NCBI GenBank assembly: GCA_034428595.1
Contig: DAOUHO010000110.1
Span: 1-64,000 of the forward strand
Length of the DNA: 64,000 nucleotides
DNA from: JAJECS01 sp034428595
Lineage (GTDB): Bacteria; Chloroflexota; UBA11872
Reading direction: 5' to 3'
Positions 52,026 to 61,955 of the stretch are shown here, piece by piece. Positions within the stretch are counted from its first letter, which is position 1, and each line of letters starts with the position of its first letter. The position numbers and the translations under genes were made by a program. The notes beneath the pieces were generated by a model. It ran no database searches. It was not told where the DNA came from and was given only the letters and a program-made list of their open reading frames with translations.

Positions 52026-52217
52026 CGTCATTCCCGCGAAGCATGTCCCCGCGACGGCGGGGAGCGGGAATCTAGCGGACGCCCAACCTGTTAACCCATG
52101 CGTAGGGGCGACGCATGCGTCGCCCCTACCTCTATCTTGAAGGGTCTCCGACGGCGGGAATCTAGCGGCCGCTCAACCTGTTAGCCCACGCGCAGGGGCG
52201 GTTCGCGAACCGCCCTT
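52026..52217 (+). repeat. Duplicated composite palindromic repeat
   Basis: A composite ATTCCC-type hairpin (52026-52078) leads into two copies, about 86 bases apart, of GCGGGAATCTAGCGG plus a CAACCTGTTA.CCCA.GCG.A segment, each ending in a palindrome. The first palindrome (52102-52129) is 28 bases with arms GTAGGGGCGACGCA and its exact complement; the second (52196-52215) is 20 bases with arms GGGCGGTTCG/CGAACCGCCC. The outer arms are shared but the cores differ. Confidence 0.75.
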
Positions 52218-52265
52218 GGCTGGTCTTGCGCGTGTCTCGTCAGCCAGCGGACAGGGCGTTGCCGC

Positions 52266-53261
52266 CTACGCGCAGAGCGGGTGGTTGATATCCCAGCGCA
52301 GACCGGTGGTCTCCGGCGGATGGGCCACGAGTCGCTCGTGCGCCTCCAGCCATTGCCGCCGCCATTCGCGGTGGTCGCGCAGCTCGGATTCAGGATTCGA
52401 GCGGCTGCGGGCGATGAACCCCGGCAGATAGCCGCGGCCCGAGGGCTCGTCCGGGTGCTGATAGCGCAGGTCCAGGCTCATGCGCACGCCGTTGCCCAGG
52501 TTCGGCATCGCGCCGTGCATCAGGTGGCGGGAGAACACGATCACCGATCCGGCGCGCACCGGCAGCGGCTGCGTGCGTTCCTTGGACATGATGCCGTCGG
52601 GAAGATGGACGCCGCTCGAAGGGTTGGGACAGTGCTGCGCCAGGCCCTGGCGATGGCTGCCCGGAGCGATCTTCAAGCAGCCGTCGTCCGCCATCGCGTC
52701 GCTCAGGGCCACCCACGCGGTGATCATCTCGGTGTCGTCGGCCTCGCGTGACTGCACCGCGTGGTCCTGATGCCACGGCGTCGCGCGCCCCAGGGCATCG
52801 TCCTGCGCCAGGAACCGCTCGGGAACCTTGAGTCGCGCATGCTGAATCGGACAGGAATAGATCTCGGGTCCGACAAACGGCTCGACCACGTCCAGCAGCC
52901 GCGGGTGGCGCAGCAGGTCGAACGCGGGCTTGCCTAGGTAGGGGGCCCGGTCCGCCGTGGCGACCGTGGTCGGCCGGATCGAGGGATCGAACGGCGACGG
53001 GTCGATCTCGCCAGCGTGCTCGGCGAGGTAGATCAGCTTCGCGTTCAGGTCGCCGTCGGGCGGCCACGCCGCCAGTTGCTCCGGCGTCAGTTCCTCGAGC
53101 GCCAGGCGGTTGGCGATGCGCTCGAAGTCCTCGAACAGCGGTGCGAAGTCGCGTTCGGGATCGAACACGTCCTCGAAGATCACCCAGCCCTCGTGCTCGA
53201 AGTGCGCCAGCTTCGCCGCCAGCTCCTCAGTGCTCTCGACCTGCGCCGTTTCTACGGCCAT
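52266..53261 (-). CDS. Phytanoyl-CoA dioxygenase (PhyH) family protein
   Basis: 331 residues. HFEHEGWVIFEDVFDPERDF is the N-terminal entry; PWHQDHAVQ gives His164-x-Asp166 and SRHLMHGAMPN the second iron His; GVRMSLDLRYQHP carries the 2-oxoglutarate Arg. CLKIAPGSHRQGL is the characteristic strand. Longer than the other two PhyH proteins and not a close duplicate of them. Fe(II)/2-oxoglutarate hydroxylase of unknown substrate. Confidence 0.87.
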   Translation of the reverse strand: MAVETAQVESTEELAAKLAHFEHEGWVIFEDVFDPERDFAPLFEDFERIANRLALEELTPEQLAAWPPDGDLNAKLIYLAEHAGEIDPSPFDPSIRPTTVATADRAPYLGKPAFDLLRHPRLLDVVEPFVGPEIYSCPIQHARLKVPERFLAQDDALGRATPWHQDHAVQSREADDTEMITAWVALSDAMADDGCLKIAPGSHRQGLAQHCPNPSSGVHLPDGIMSKERTQPLPVRAGSVIVFSRHLMHGAMPNLGNGVRMSLDLRYQHPDEPSGRGYLPGFIARSRSNPESELRDHREWRRQWLEAHERLVAHPPETTGLRWDINHPLCA

Positions 53262-53388
53262 GTGTCGTTCCCCAGGCTGCTACGGATCCCGCACGGATCA
53301 GGATACGCCAACGCGCACAGCCGTCTTCGCTGCCCGCTATGCAAAGCCTCGGCGCAACTTCACGTCAAGTCCCCCGCCATCGCCGCCC

Positions 53389-53417
53389 GTCACTCCGGCG
53401 GAAGCCGGAGTCCAGGC
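53389..53417 (+). repeat. ACTCC/GGAGT hairpin repeat
   Basis: ACTCCGGC (53392-53399), loop GGAA, GCCGGAGT (53404-53411), with the family flanks GTC and CCAG. Compared with other copies both arms changed together (T to C on the left, A to G on the right), keeping the stem perfect. Confidence 0.75.
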
Positions 53418-53510
53418 CCGCCCAACTCGCGACTGGCCGCGACGGCCGAATTGAACGAGCGTGGGGATGTCTCTGAAACCGAACCCCGTCCCATATTCGC
53501 GGCGGCCCGG

Positions 53511-54665
<1,155 letters not shown>

Positions 54666-54855
54666 CGGTCAACTCCTTCGCCAGGGGACTGACTTCGCGC
54701 GGATCCCAATGGTGGGTTCGCAGTTGTAGCAGGCAGCAACCGTCGTCTGGGTTTTCCGCGCGCCGGAGAGCCACCGTGGGCGGGCCGTTCCGCTAAACTC
54801 AGCCACTCGCGCGCGGCTCCAGAGCGCGGCGTCGCCCACCACGAACGAGAGCGCC

Positions 54856-56355
54856 ATGCCACGGATCAATTGCCTGTCGATGCTGCTCGATGACGACGTT
54901 GCCGACTGCAACACGCTCGCGTGGCGGGTCGAGCCGGCGGTGCCCGACCCGGCCAATCCGCTCCTCGAGCCGCACTTCCCCTGGGACAGCGGATCGGTGT
55001 TCGCCCACGGCACCTTCGTCAAGGACCCCATCGACGGCCTGTGGAAGGGCTGGCATCTCTCCACGCCCGCGGGCGAGGAGAAATTCGAAGCCTTCCGGCG
55101 CCTCACCTACTGCGAGTCCGAAGACGGCGTCAACTGGACCCGGCCCGAGCTCGATATTGCCCCCCAGCCCGGTTATCCCAAGACCAACATCATCTTCGAC
55201 CACGACTCCGGCGGCGCGTCGCAGTTTGCGTCCGTGCTCATCCACCCGGACGCCGAGCCCGAGCGGCGCTACGAGATGTTCGCCATGCGCGTGCCCGGCC
55301 GGCCCGAGGGCATCGGCGCGCCGTTCATCCCCGGCATCCCGCGCCGGACCGGAGAGGATCGGCACCCGACGGCTGTCTACCGCTACTTCTCAGCCGACGG
55401 CATCCATTGGACCGCCCAGGAAGGCCCGCTGCTCGAGGTGATGACGATTGGCAACCGCATGATCATGCCCTACACCACGCCCATCGGCGGGGCCGACCAC
55501 TCGGCTTACTTCAAGGCCGAGGACGGCGGCTACGAGCTGATCCAGAAGGTCGGCACGACGATGCATCCCGGCGGGCTGATTCCCTACGACTGCTTCCCGA
55601 TGGGCCGCCGCGTCATCGGCCGCCGCACCAGCCCGAATGGATCGGACTGGTCCCCGATCGAGGTCATCATCGAGCCCGATTGGAAGGACGCCCAGGACCT
55701 GCAGTTCATGGAGCTGGCCCCGCTGAAGGTGAAGGGCGGGCATCTGGGACTGCTCTGCTGCTACAACCTGCGCGAGCAGACGATCAACTGGCAGTTCGCC
55801 GGCAGCGCCGACCGCCGCATCTGGGAGCGTCCGGCGCGCCGCCCCACGCTCGAAAATGCGCCGCTCGGCGACTACGGCGGCGGCATGCTCTGGCCCACCC
55901 ACAGCTTCATCGAGCACGAGGGCCGCGTCTACATGTACTACGGCGCGCTCGAAGGGATCCACGGCGACATTTACTCCGACCAGCCGTCGCTCCACATCTT
56001 CAACGGCGCGCTTTGCCGCGCCAGTTGGGAGCTCGATCGCTACTGGGCCGCGGTGTCCGCCGCGGGCGGCGTGAATGTCGGCACGCTGACCACCCACCCG
56101 TTGCCGGTCGCCGGCAAGCAGCTCCTGCTCAACGCGGCCACCTCCACGGTTGGCCCGGGCGAGCTCGCGGTCGAGTTGCTCGACCCCGAGGGCAACCCGA
56201 TCGAGGGTTTCAGTCGCGACGACTACGTGGCCTGGAGCGGCGACGCCAAGGCGCAGCCGGCGCGCTGGACGGGCGGCAGCGTGGCCCCGCGCGACGACGT
56301 GGCCGCCAAGTTCTACCTGCGCCGCTCGCGGCTGTACGGCTTTGCCTGGGAATAG
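54856..56355 (+). CDS. Five-bladed propeller glycosidase-like protein (GH43/GH32 clan type)
   Basis: 499 residues without a signal peptide. Repeated blade patterns are visible: AHGTFVKDPIDGLWKGWHLS, RLTYCESEDGVNWTRPEL, VYRYFSADGIHWTAQEG, GRRTSPNGSDWSP and SADRRIWERP, i.e. the SxDGxxW signature of GH43/GH32-like propellers. A short beta-sandwich ends it (AVELLDPEGNPIEGFSRDDY). It probably recognises or cuts plant- or algal-type sugars, but the catalytic acids cannot be fixed by eye. The following GH127 gene starts inside its last codons. Confidence 0.72.
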   Translation: MPRINCLSMLLDDDVADCNTLAWRVEPAVPDPANPLLEPHFPWDSGSVFAHGTFVKDPIDGLWKGWHLSTPAGEEKFEAFRRLTYCESEDGVNWTRPELDIAPQPGYPKTNIIFDHDSGGASQFASVLIHPDAEPERRYEMFAMRVPGRPEGIGAPFIPGIPRRTGEDRHPTAVYRYFSADGIHWTAQEGPLLEVMTIGNRMIMPYTTPIGGADHSAYFKAEDGGYELIQKVGTTMHPGGLIPYDCFPMGRRVIGRRTSPNGSDWSPIEVIIEPDWKDAQDLQFMELAPLKVKGGHLGLLCCYNLREQTINWQFAGSADRRIWERPARRPTLENAPLGDYGGGMLWPTHSFIEHEGRVYMYYGALEGIHGDIYSDQPSLHIFNGALCRASWELDRYWAAVSAAGGVNVGTLTTHPLPVAGKQLLLNAATSTVGPGELAVELLDPEGNPIEGFSRDDYVAWSGDAKAQPARWTGGSVAPRDDVAAKFYLRRSRLYGFAWE

Positions 56356-58345
56356 CGCCGGCCGCACCACCGAGCCGCGCTGGCGGCTGGCGGGCGCCGT
56401 CGACACGACCGACAGCCCCCATGCCCGCCTGCGTCCCGTGCCGATTCACGCCGTCACCATGGGCGACGGCTTCTGGAAACCGCGCCTGGAAGGCAACCGC
56501 CAATCCGGCATCGCCGCGTTCCTCGCCTGGCTGGATGAGGACGGGCAGGTCGCGCCCTTCCGTGCCTACGCGCACTACGCGCGCACCGGCGACTCATCTC
56601 GCATCGCCGGCGCGCTCGACACGATGCGAGCCGTCTTCGAGGGCCGCAACAGCCGCCGCATGCGCCACACCTGGCGCGCGGCGGTGATGAAGGTGGTTGA
56701 AGGGTGCGCCTTCACGCTGCAATCCGTCGACGATCCGGCGCTTCGCGACATCATGGACGAGCTGGTCACCGGCATCGTCGCCGCGCACGACAGCGACGAG
56801 TTCTGGCAGGGGTACTACGGCGACGACTTCGAGTCTTCCTATCAGCTCGCCACGCCTGGCCACCTGATCCAGGCGGCCGTCGCGCACCACCGGACCACCG
56901 GGCAAACCAATTTCCTCGACGTGGCCGTCCGTGTGGCGGACGCGGTGGCGGCCAAGTTCGAGGGGCGCGCGTTTGCCGAGCACGCCTGCATCGAAATGGG
57001 CCTGGCGGAGCTTTGGCGCGCGACCGGTGAACCACGAATCCTCAGGTACGCGACGCACTTCGCGGCGCTCCTCATGCAACAGGAGCCGGAGATCGGCCCT
57101 CACACCGGCGAGGGCCGCTGGCGCCACTTCGATTGCCACGTCGTGCGGCAAACCTATCTGCCCGCCGGCGCGGCCGACCTGCTGGCGGAGCGGCATGATC
57201 CGGCGCTCCATGCCCAGTTGCTCGCCATCTGGCGCGACATGATGCGCGGCAAGCTGCAAGTCACCGGGCATCTCGCGGTGGATCACTGGATGCCCGAGCG
57301 CATCACGCCGGAGGCCTTCGCGCTCACGGAGGGCGCGCTCGGCAACGTGCTTGACCACATCAATCACGGCTTCGAACTGTGCGAGAGCGTCGGCAACGTC
57401 ATGTGGAGCTGGCGCATGCTCATGCTCGGTGCGGACGCCGCATATGCGGACCAGATTGAGCGGGCGCTCTACAACAGTCTGCTGCCGCACGTCGGCCTCG
57501 ACGACCGCAGCTGGTTCTATCTGTGCCCCATGGCGTCGGATGGCGACCACCCGGCCCGCAACGCTTGGGGCAACCCGGCGACCGGCTGCTGCGGGGCAAA
57601 CGCGGTCCGGTTCATGCCCTCGGTGCCGTCCTACCTGTTCTCCACGTCCGAAGACGGCGTGTGGGTCCACCTCTACGACGCCTGCCGCATGGACTGGCAT
57701 CTGCCGGACGGCTCGCCGATTAGCGTGGACGTGCGCACCAGATATCCGTGGAGCGGCGACGTTGAGGTTCAAGTCGGCGTCGACGAGCCTGCTGAGATCA
57801 CCGTGCACCTGCGCATACCCGGCTGGTGCGATGGCGCGCGAGCCGCCGTCAACGGAGAGCCGGTCGCCGACCCAATTGCCAGGGGGTCGTATCTCGCGCT
57901 GCGGCGCACCTGGATGGACGGCGACGTGATCACGCTCGACCTGCCGATGCCGGTGGTTGGCATGGAGGCCGATCCTCGGGCCGAGGAATTCCGCGGCAAG
58001 ACCGCCCTGATGCGCGGGCCGTTGCTCTACTGCTTCGAGGGCGTCGACAACGTTGCGACGAGCGTTCGCGACCTCGCTGTCGAGCCGGGCTCGGCCATTC
58101 GACCCTTCGCGCCCGATACCGAACCCGAGGCGCTGTATCAGCCGGCCGCGGACGTGCCCACGTTTCTGCCGCGCGACCGACCCGATCTCCTGGGCGGCGT
58201 CACCGTGCTCCAAGGTCCCGCTGCCGGTCGCGACGCCGGCGCCGATCTCACGGCCATTCCCTTCTACGCCTGGTCCAACCGCGAACCGACGCCCATGACC
58301 GTGTGGGTCGATTGGACCGACGCCGAGGAACGTCGAGAGCGGTAG
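56342..58345 (+). CDS. Glycoside hydrolase family 127 (beta-L-arabinofuranosidase-like)
   Basis: About 667 residues. The probable start is TTG 56342, overlapping the previous gene by 14 bases; the frame is open further upstream but there is only antisense-like sequence, and ATG 56459 would remove the conserved GDGFWKPRL. The (alpha/alpha)6 barrel has HVVRQTYLPAGAADLLAE, ELCESVGNVMWSWRML with the catalytic-site Glu and a zinc Cys, and TGCCGANAVRF with the paired Cys residues, one the nucleophile of GH127. The C-terminus is a beta-sandwich. It releases L-arabinofuranose residues. Coupled to the propeller protein. Confidence 0.85.
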   Translation: MPGNSAGRTTEPRWRLAGAVDTTDSPHARLRPVPIHAVTMGDGFWKPRLEGNRQSGIAAFLAWLDEDGQVAPFRAYAHYARTGDSSRIAGALDTMRAVFEGRNSRRMRHTWRAAVMKVVEGCAFTLQSVDDPALRDIMDELVTGIVAAHDSDEFWQGYYGDDFESSYQLATPGHLIQAAVAHHRTTGQTNFLDVAVRVADAVAAKFEGRAFAEHACIEMGLAELWRATGEPRILRYATHFAALLMQQEPEIGPHTGEGRWRHFDCHVVRQTYLPAGAADLLAERHDPALHAQLLAIWRDMMRGKLQVTGHLAVDHWMPERITPEAFALTEGALGNVLDHINHGFELCESVGNVMWSWRMLMLGADAAYADQIERALYNSLLPHVGLDDRSWFYLCPMASDGDHPARNAWGNPATGCCGANAVRFMPSVPSYLFSTSEDGVWVHLYDACRMDWHLPDGSPISVDVRTRYPWSGDVEVQVGVDEPAEITVHLRIPGWCDGARAAVNGEPVADPIARGSYLALRRTWMDGDVITLDLPMPVVGMEADPRAEEFRGKTALMRGPLLYCFEGVDNVATSVRDLAVEPGSAIRPFAPDTEPEALYQPAADVPTFLPRDRPDLLGGVTVLQGPAAGRDAGADLTAIPFYAWSNREPTPMTVWVDWTDAEERRER

Positions 58346-58632
58346 ACCGAGAGACGCCCACCGCTGTTGGGGGGGCGCATGCCCGCCTGGCTCGTCAGTC
58401 TTCGCCCGCCGGTGACTGACGGCGCGCTCCGTCAGCCTTGTCGACACGTATATTGCGCGTCCGGCGCAGTGACGGTTGACCAACAGCGAAATAGCCGACG
58501 CTCCCTGCAACTGCGTCGAACGCGCGTCAGCACCGCTGCGCACGAGCCGTAGGGCTCGGCGCCGCGTCCGCGAAGTGGCGGCGGATTGAAGGGCGAGGCG
58601 GACCAACGCGAGCAGCTTCTCGAACGATTCCA
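58346..58632. other. Intergenic region upstream of the zinc operon
   Basis: No gene is seen between the GH127 stop and the znuA promoter. It contains GTATATTGCGC at 58448-58458, repeated exactly at 58659-58669 over the znuA -10 box, and a small GAGCC/GGCTC hairpin near 58545-58558. Confidence 0.45.
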
Positions 58633-58688
58633 TTTATTGCGACTATATGTCAATAAATGTATATTGCGCCTAGATCTCAATAAGGAGG
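58633..58688 (+). promoter_or_regulatory. znuA promoter with inverted-repeat operator candidate
   Basis: TTGCGA (58637-58642), 17 bases, TATATT (58660-58665) form the promoter. A perfect inverted repeat, TTTATTG (58633-58639) and CAATAAA (58651-58657) with an 11-base centre, covers the -35 box and spacer, a good place for a Zur-like repressor. AAGGAGG (58682-58688) and a second GGAGG at 58697 precede ATG 58709. The AT-rich block stands out from the surroundings. Confidence 0.6.
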
Positions 58689-58708
58689 TCTCTATCGGAG
58701 GTTGGTCA

Positions 58709-59848
58709 ATGAGATTCGGCATCGCGCTCGTCGCGCTTTTCGGCGTGCTGGTCCTGGCAATGGCCTGTGGGGACAGCGACAGGACTTCGGAGCGCCTCAC
58801 GGGCACCGCGACCCCAACGCTATCGGCCAACGAAGGATCAGAGTCTGGCGACGAAAGTTCGGAGCGCCTCACGGTCATCGCGACCATCTACCCGCTGGGG
58901 TACTTCGCCGAGCGCGTCGGCGGTGACCGGGCCGAAGTCACCGTGCTCGTTGACCCCGGCGTTGAAGCACACGGCTACGAGCTCACATCGTCCGAATTGC
59001 TGAAGCTTGGCGACGCGGACGTGATCGTGATGAATGGGCTCGGTCTCGAGCCATGGATGGATCGGGCGATGGAGGCTGTCGAAGTTGACCTTTCGGCACT
59101 GGTCGTGGAAGCGGCCGACCCGGGGCTGGCCATGGAGGGCGAAGTCCATATGCACGACGACGAAGAGGAGCACCACGACGATGAGGAAGGTGAGCACGCC
59201 GACGAAGAGGGGCACCACGACGACGAGGATGCCGACGAAGAAGGTCACCACGACGACGAGGACGACGGTGACCATGGCGACGAGCACGCCGACGAACACG
59301 GCCACGGCGACGAGGCGAGCGGACTCGATCCCCACTTCTGGCTCAGCCCGACGACGGCTGCGCGACAGGTCGAGCGCATCCGTGACGCATTCATCACGGT
59401 GGATGCGGCCAACACCGCCACCTACCGGCAGAACGCGGACGAGCTGATCGCCGATTTGAATGAGCTCGATCAGGGATTCGCCGAGGGCCTCGCCGCTTGC
59501 AAGCACGATCACTTCGTGACCTCGCACGCGGCCTATGGCTATCTGGCCGCGCAATACGGCATTGAGCAAATCGCGTTGGCCGGATTCTCCCCACAAGTAG
59601 AGCCCTCGCCGCAGCGGCTAGCCAGCGTGGCGGACCGCGTGACCGACCTGGGCTTGGGGCATGTCCTGGTCGAGCCGGTGCTCAGTGACCGCCTGGCGCA
59701 GACGATCGCCCGCGAAACCGACATTGAGCTCCTCATCATCCACGCCATCGAGAGCGTGACGGCGAACGAGCTCGAGGCGCACGGTGATTACTTCGGCCTC
59801 ATGCGCGACAACCTGGCGAATCTCAGGGTCGCGTTGGAATGTGAATAA
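58709..59848 (+). CDS. znuA: Zinc ABC transporter substrate-binding lipoprotein ZnuA, copy 1
   Basis: 379 residues from ATG 58709. The lipobox is LVLAMAC with Cys20. The cluster A-I binding fold has zinc His residues in VEAHGYEL, LDPHFWLSP and TSHAAYGYL. Between the first and second lobes is a loop of about 60 residues, almost only Asp, Glu, His and Gly, with 13 His. A 72-base (24-residue) in-frame duplication near the N-terminus repeats SERLT (58786-58802 and 58858-58874); copy 2 lacks it. It captures zinc outside the membrane for ZnuCB. Probable Zur control. Confidence 0.9.
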   Translation: MRFGIALVALFGVLVLAMACGDSDRTSERLTGTATPTLSANEGSESGDESSERLTVIATIYPLGYFAERVGGDRAEVTVLVDPGVEAHGYELTSSELLKLGDADVIVMNGLGLEPWMDRAMEAVEVDLSALVVEAADPGLAMEGEVHMHDDEEEHHDDEEGEHADEEGHHDDEDADEEGHHDDEDDGDHGDEHADEHGHGDEASGLDPHFWLSPTTAARQVERIRDAFITVDAANTATYRQNADELIADLNELDQGFAEGLAACKHDHFVTSHAAYGYLAAQYGIEQIALAGFSPQVEPSPQRLASVADRVTDLGLGHVLVEPVLSDRLAQTIARETDIELLIIHAIESVTANELEAHGDYFGLMRDNLANLRVALECE

Positions 59849-60620
59849 CGTCCGCCCGTCGCCGCCTCCCGTCATCGAATGGGATCGCGTGACCTTCGCG
59901 TACGGCGAGGCGGTGGCGGTGGAGGACGTATCACTCACCATCCATGCCGGCGAGCTGGCGGCGATCTTGGGACCCAACGGCAGCGGCAAGAGCACCCTGA
60001 TCCGGCTTGCCCTCGGTCTGCTCCGCCCGCTAGCGGGATCGGTACGGCTCTTCGGGCGCAATGCCCAGGACTTTGCCGATTGGGGCCGCGTCGGCTACAT
60101 GCCGCAGGTGGTGGCCGGGGCCTGGCGCGACTTTCCCGTCACCGTCGCCGAAACGGTGGCCCAGGGGGCGTATCGCGGCATCTCCCCCTTCGCGCTGTTT
60201 CATCGCTCCGAGCGCCCCGAGGTCATCGAGGCGCTCGAGGCGGTGGACATGGCTTCCTACAAGGGACGGCGTCTGTCGCAACTCTCCGTCGGCCAACAGC
60301 AGCGCGTGCTCTTGGCCCGGGCGCTCGTGCGTCAGCCCGAGCTGATCGTGCTCGACGAGCCGGCGGCCGGCATTGACGTGTCCGGCGAGGAGCAGCTGTA
60401 CGCCGTGCTCCGCGACCTCAATCGCGAGCGCAACATCACCATCGTGCTGGTGTCGCACGACATTGGGGCCATGCTGCGCGAGGCCAGCACCGTCGCCTGC
60501 ATGAACCGCACCCTGGTCCGTCACGGGCCGCCCCACGAGCTCACCAACGGTGAAATGGCCATGCTCTACGGCGCGCCCGTCAACGTGCTGGTCCACGACG
60601 CGCTCCACGAACACCGCTAG
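59841..60620 (+). CDS. znuC: Zinc ABC transporter ATP-binding protein ZnuC, copy 1
   Basis: 259 residues from GTG 59841, which overlaps the znuA stop by 8 bases. Walker A GPNGSGKST, Q-loop YMPQ, signature LSVGQQQR, Walker B LIVLDEPAAGID and H-loop VLVSHD are intact. It powers zinc import with ZnuB, whose gene begins 3 bases after its stop. Nearly all residues match copy 2 at 63035. Confidence 0.92.
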   Translation: MNNVRPSPPPVIEWDRVTFAYGEAVAVEDVSLTIHAGELAAILGPNGSGKSTLIRLALGLLRPLAGSVRLFGRNAQDFADWGRVGYMPQVVAGAWRDFPVTVAETVAQGAYRGISPFALFHRSERPEVIEALEAVDMASYKGRRLSQLSVGQQQRVLLARALVRQPELIVLDEPAAGIDVSGEEQLYAVLRDLNRERNITIVLVSHDIGAMLREASTVACMNRTLVRHGPPHELTNGEMAMLYGAPVNVLVHDALHEHR

Positions 60621-60622
60621 TC

Positions 60623-61513
60623 ATGCCCTCGATCTTTCTCTACGAGTTCATGCTGCGCGCCCTCGCCGGCGGCGTGCTCGTGGGCATGCTGGCGCCCACG
60701 CTCGGGGTATTCGTCGTGCTGCGGCGTTTTTCGCTCATTGCCGACACGCTCGCGCACGTGGCGCTGATGGGCGTGGCCGTGGGACTGGCGACCAATACGT
60801 TTCCGTCGGTGGTGGCGCTGGTGGCGGCCTCTCTTGGGGCCATCATTGTCGAGCAGTTGCGTTCGCGCGGTCGGCTGCCGGGCGACATGGCCATGGCCGT
60901 GGTGCTGTACGGGTCCCTCGCGTTTGCCGTCGTCGTTATTGGGATTGCCGGCGGCTTCAATGTCGACCTCTTCTCATTCCTGTTTGGCTCCATTCTCAGC
61001 GTGTCCCCGCTGGACCTGTGGCTCCTGGCCGGGATCACAGTCGCCGTGGTGCTGTTTGTCGGAGTGTTCTTCATCGACCTGGCGCAGATTGCCTTCGATG
61101 ACGATCTGGCGAAGGTCAACGGGGTGCGGACCGGCGAGCTCAACCTGGCGCTGGCGGTATTGACGGGCGCCACCATCACCTTGTCCATGCGGGTCGTCGG
61201 CGTCCTGCTGGTGGGCGCCATGCTCGTGGTGCCGGTGATGGTTGGGCTGCGACTGGCGCGCGGTCTGCGGACCGCCATGCTCGCGGCCATCGTCGCGGGT
61301 GTGATCAGCGCCATCGTGGGGTTGACCATCGCGTTCTACGTCGACGCCTCGGCCGGCGGCGCGACCGTGCTCACGGCCCTGGGTCTGCTGGCGCTGGCCC
61401 ATCTTTGGGTGGCCCTGCGGCGCTGGCGCCGCGGCGGGGGCGCCGGGCTTCCCGTTTCAGCGAGCCAAAACGGCCCGCCGGGTCGCCAGCACCAGCATCA
61501 CCATCGTCATTGA
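60623..61513 (+). CDS. znuB: Zinc ABC transporter permease ZnuB, copy 1
   Basis: 296 residues, ABC-3 family with about eight membrane segments. LRRFSLIADTLAHVALMGVA near residue 35 is the conserved family block; LSMRVVGVLLVGAMLVVPVM follows. The cytoplasmic C-terminus ends in a His-rich tail (QHQHHHRH) that could bind zinc. It is the membrane channel for ZnuA-delivered metal. Last gene of the first operon; 442 bases separate it from the second znuA. Confidence 0.92.
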   Translation: MPSIFLYEFMLRALAGGVLVGMLAPTLGVFVVLRRFSLIADTLAHVALMGVAVGLATNTFPSVVALVAASLGAIIVEQLRSRGRLPGDMAMAVVLYGSLAFAVVVIGIAGGFNVDLFSFLFGSILSVSPLDLWLLAGITVAVVLFVGVFFIDLAQIAFDDDLAKVNGVRTGELNLALAVLTGATITLSMRVVGVLLVGAMLVVPVMVGLRLARGLRTAMLAAIVAGVISAIVGLTIAFYVDASAGGATVLTALGLLALAHLWVALRRWRRGGGAGLPVSASQNGPPGRQHQHHHRH

Positions 61514-61955
61514 GCGCAGCCGGCGCGCGCTGATCGCCCCGGACGCGCGAAATCACGGTCGTGGCCGTACGCGCGTCAACGCGTCGGTCCGTCGTCGCGT
61601 GACATTGGACTGAGCCCCTTCAATCCCACGGCTCGGCTTAGCGCGCCAGCCGTAGCTGGGGACGCCCGACCGGGAATGGCCTCAGCCGCCCCCGCGAGTC
61701 GTTGAGCGGTGAATGATGACTTCGAAGTTGCTGCCGCGTTTCGTCATCGAATCGGATCACTTGTCGCTCGGCATCCACGCGAGGGCTGCGACCGCTGGGG
61801 AAGAGCGGCTTCGTTTATATGTGCCCGGCGCCATCAGGATCAGTCCGGATTTTCCGCGAGTCCCAGGATATGGCGGCGCCAATGAGACACACTCGCGATT
61901 GACGCTCTATAGTGACACTGCGTGTCGAAATACTTGTGCCGCCGGAGCCTAGTCA
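61514..61955. other. 442-base gap between the two zinc operons, with operator-like palindrome
   Basis: No convincing gene. An open frame of 79 codons (61713-61952) has no ribosome-binding site or family features. At 61914-61926 lies GACAC-TGC-GTGTC, within symmetric TAT (61908-61910) and ATA (61930-61932), together 25 bases, the same length as the inverted repeat before znuA copy 1 but with a different sequence. It may control the second operon. Confidence 0.45.

Noticed and set aside
56594..58633. Long minus-strand open frame opposite GH127
   Set aside because: Low-complexity composition and no motif; the plus strand has the GH127 signature.
61713..61952. 79-codon frame between the zinc operons
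   Set aside because: No ribosome-binding site, no motif, and it covers the probable operator.
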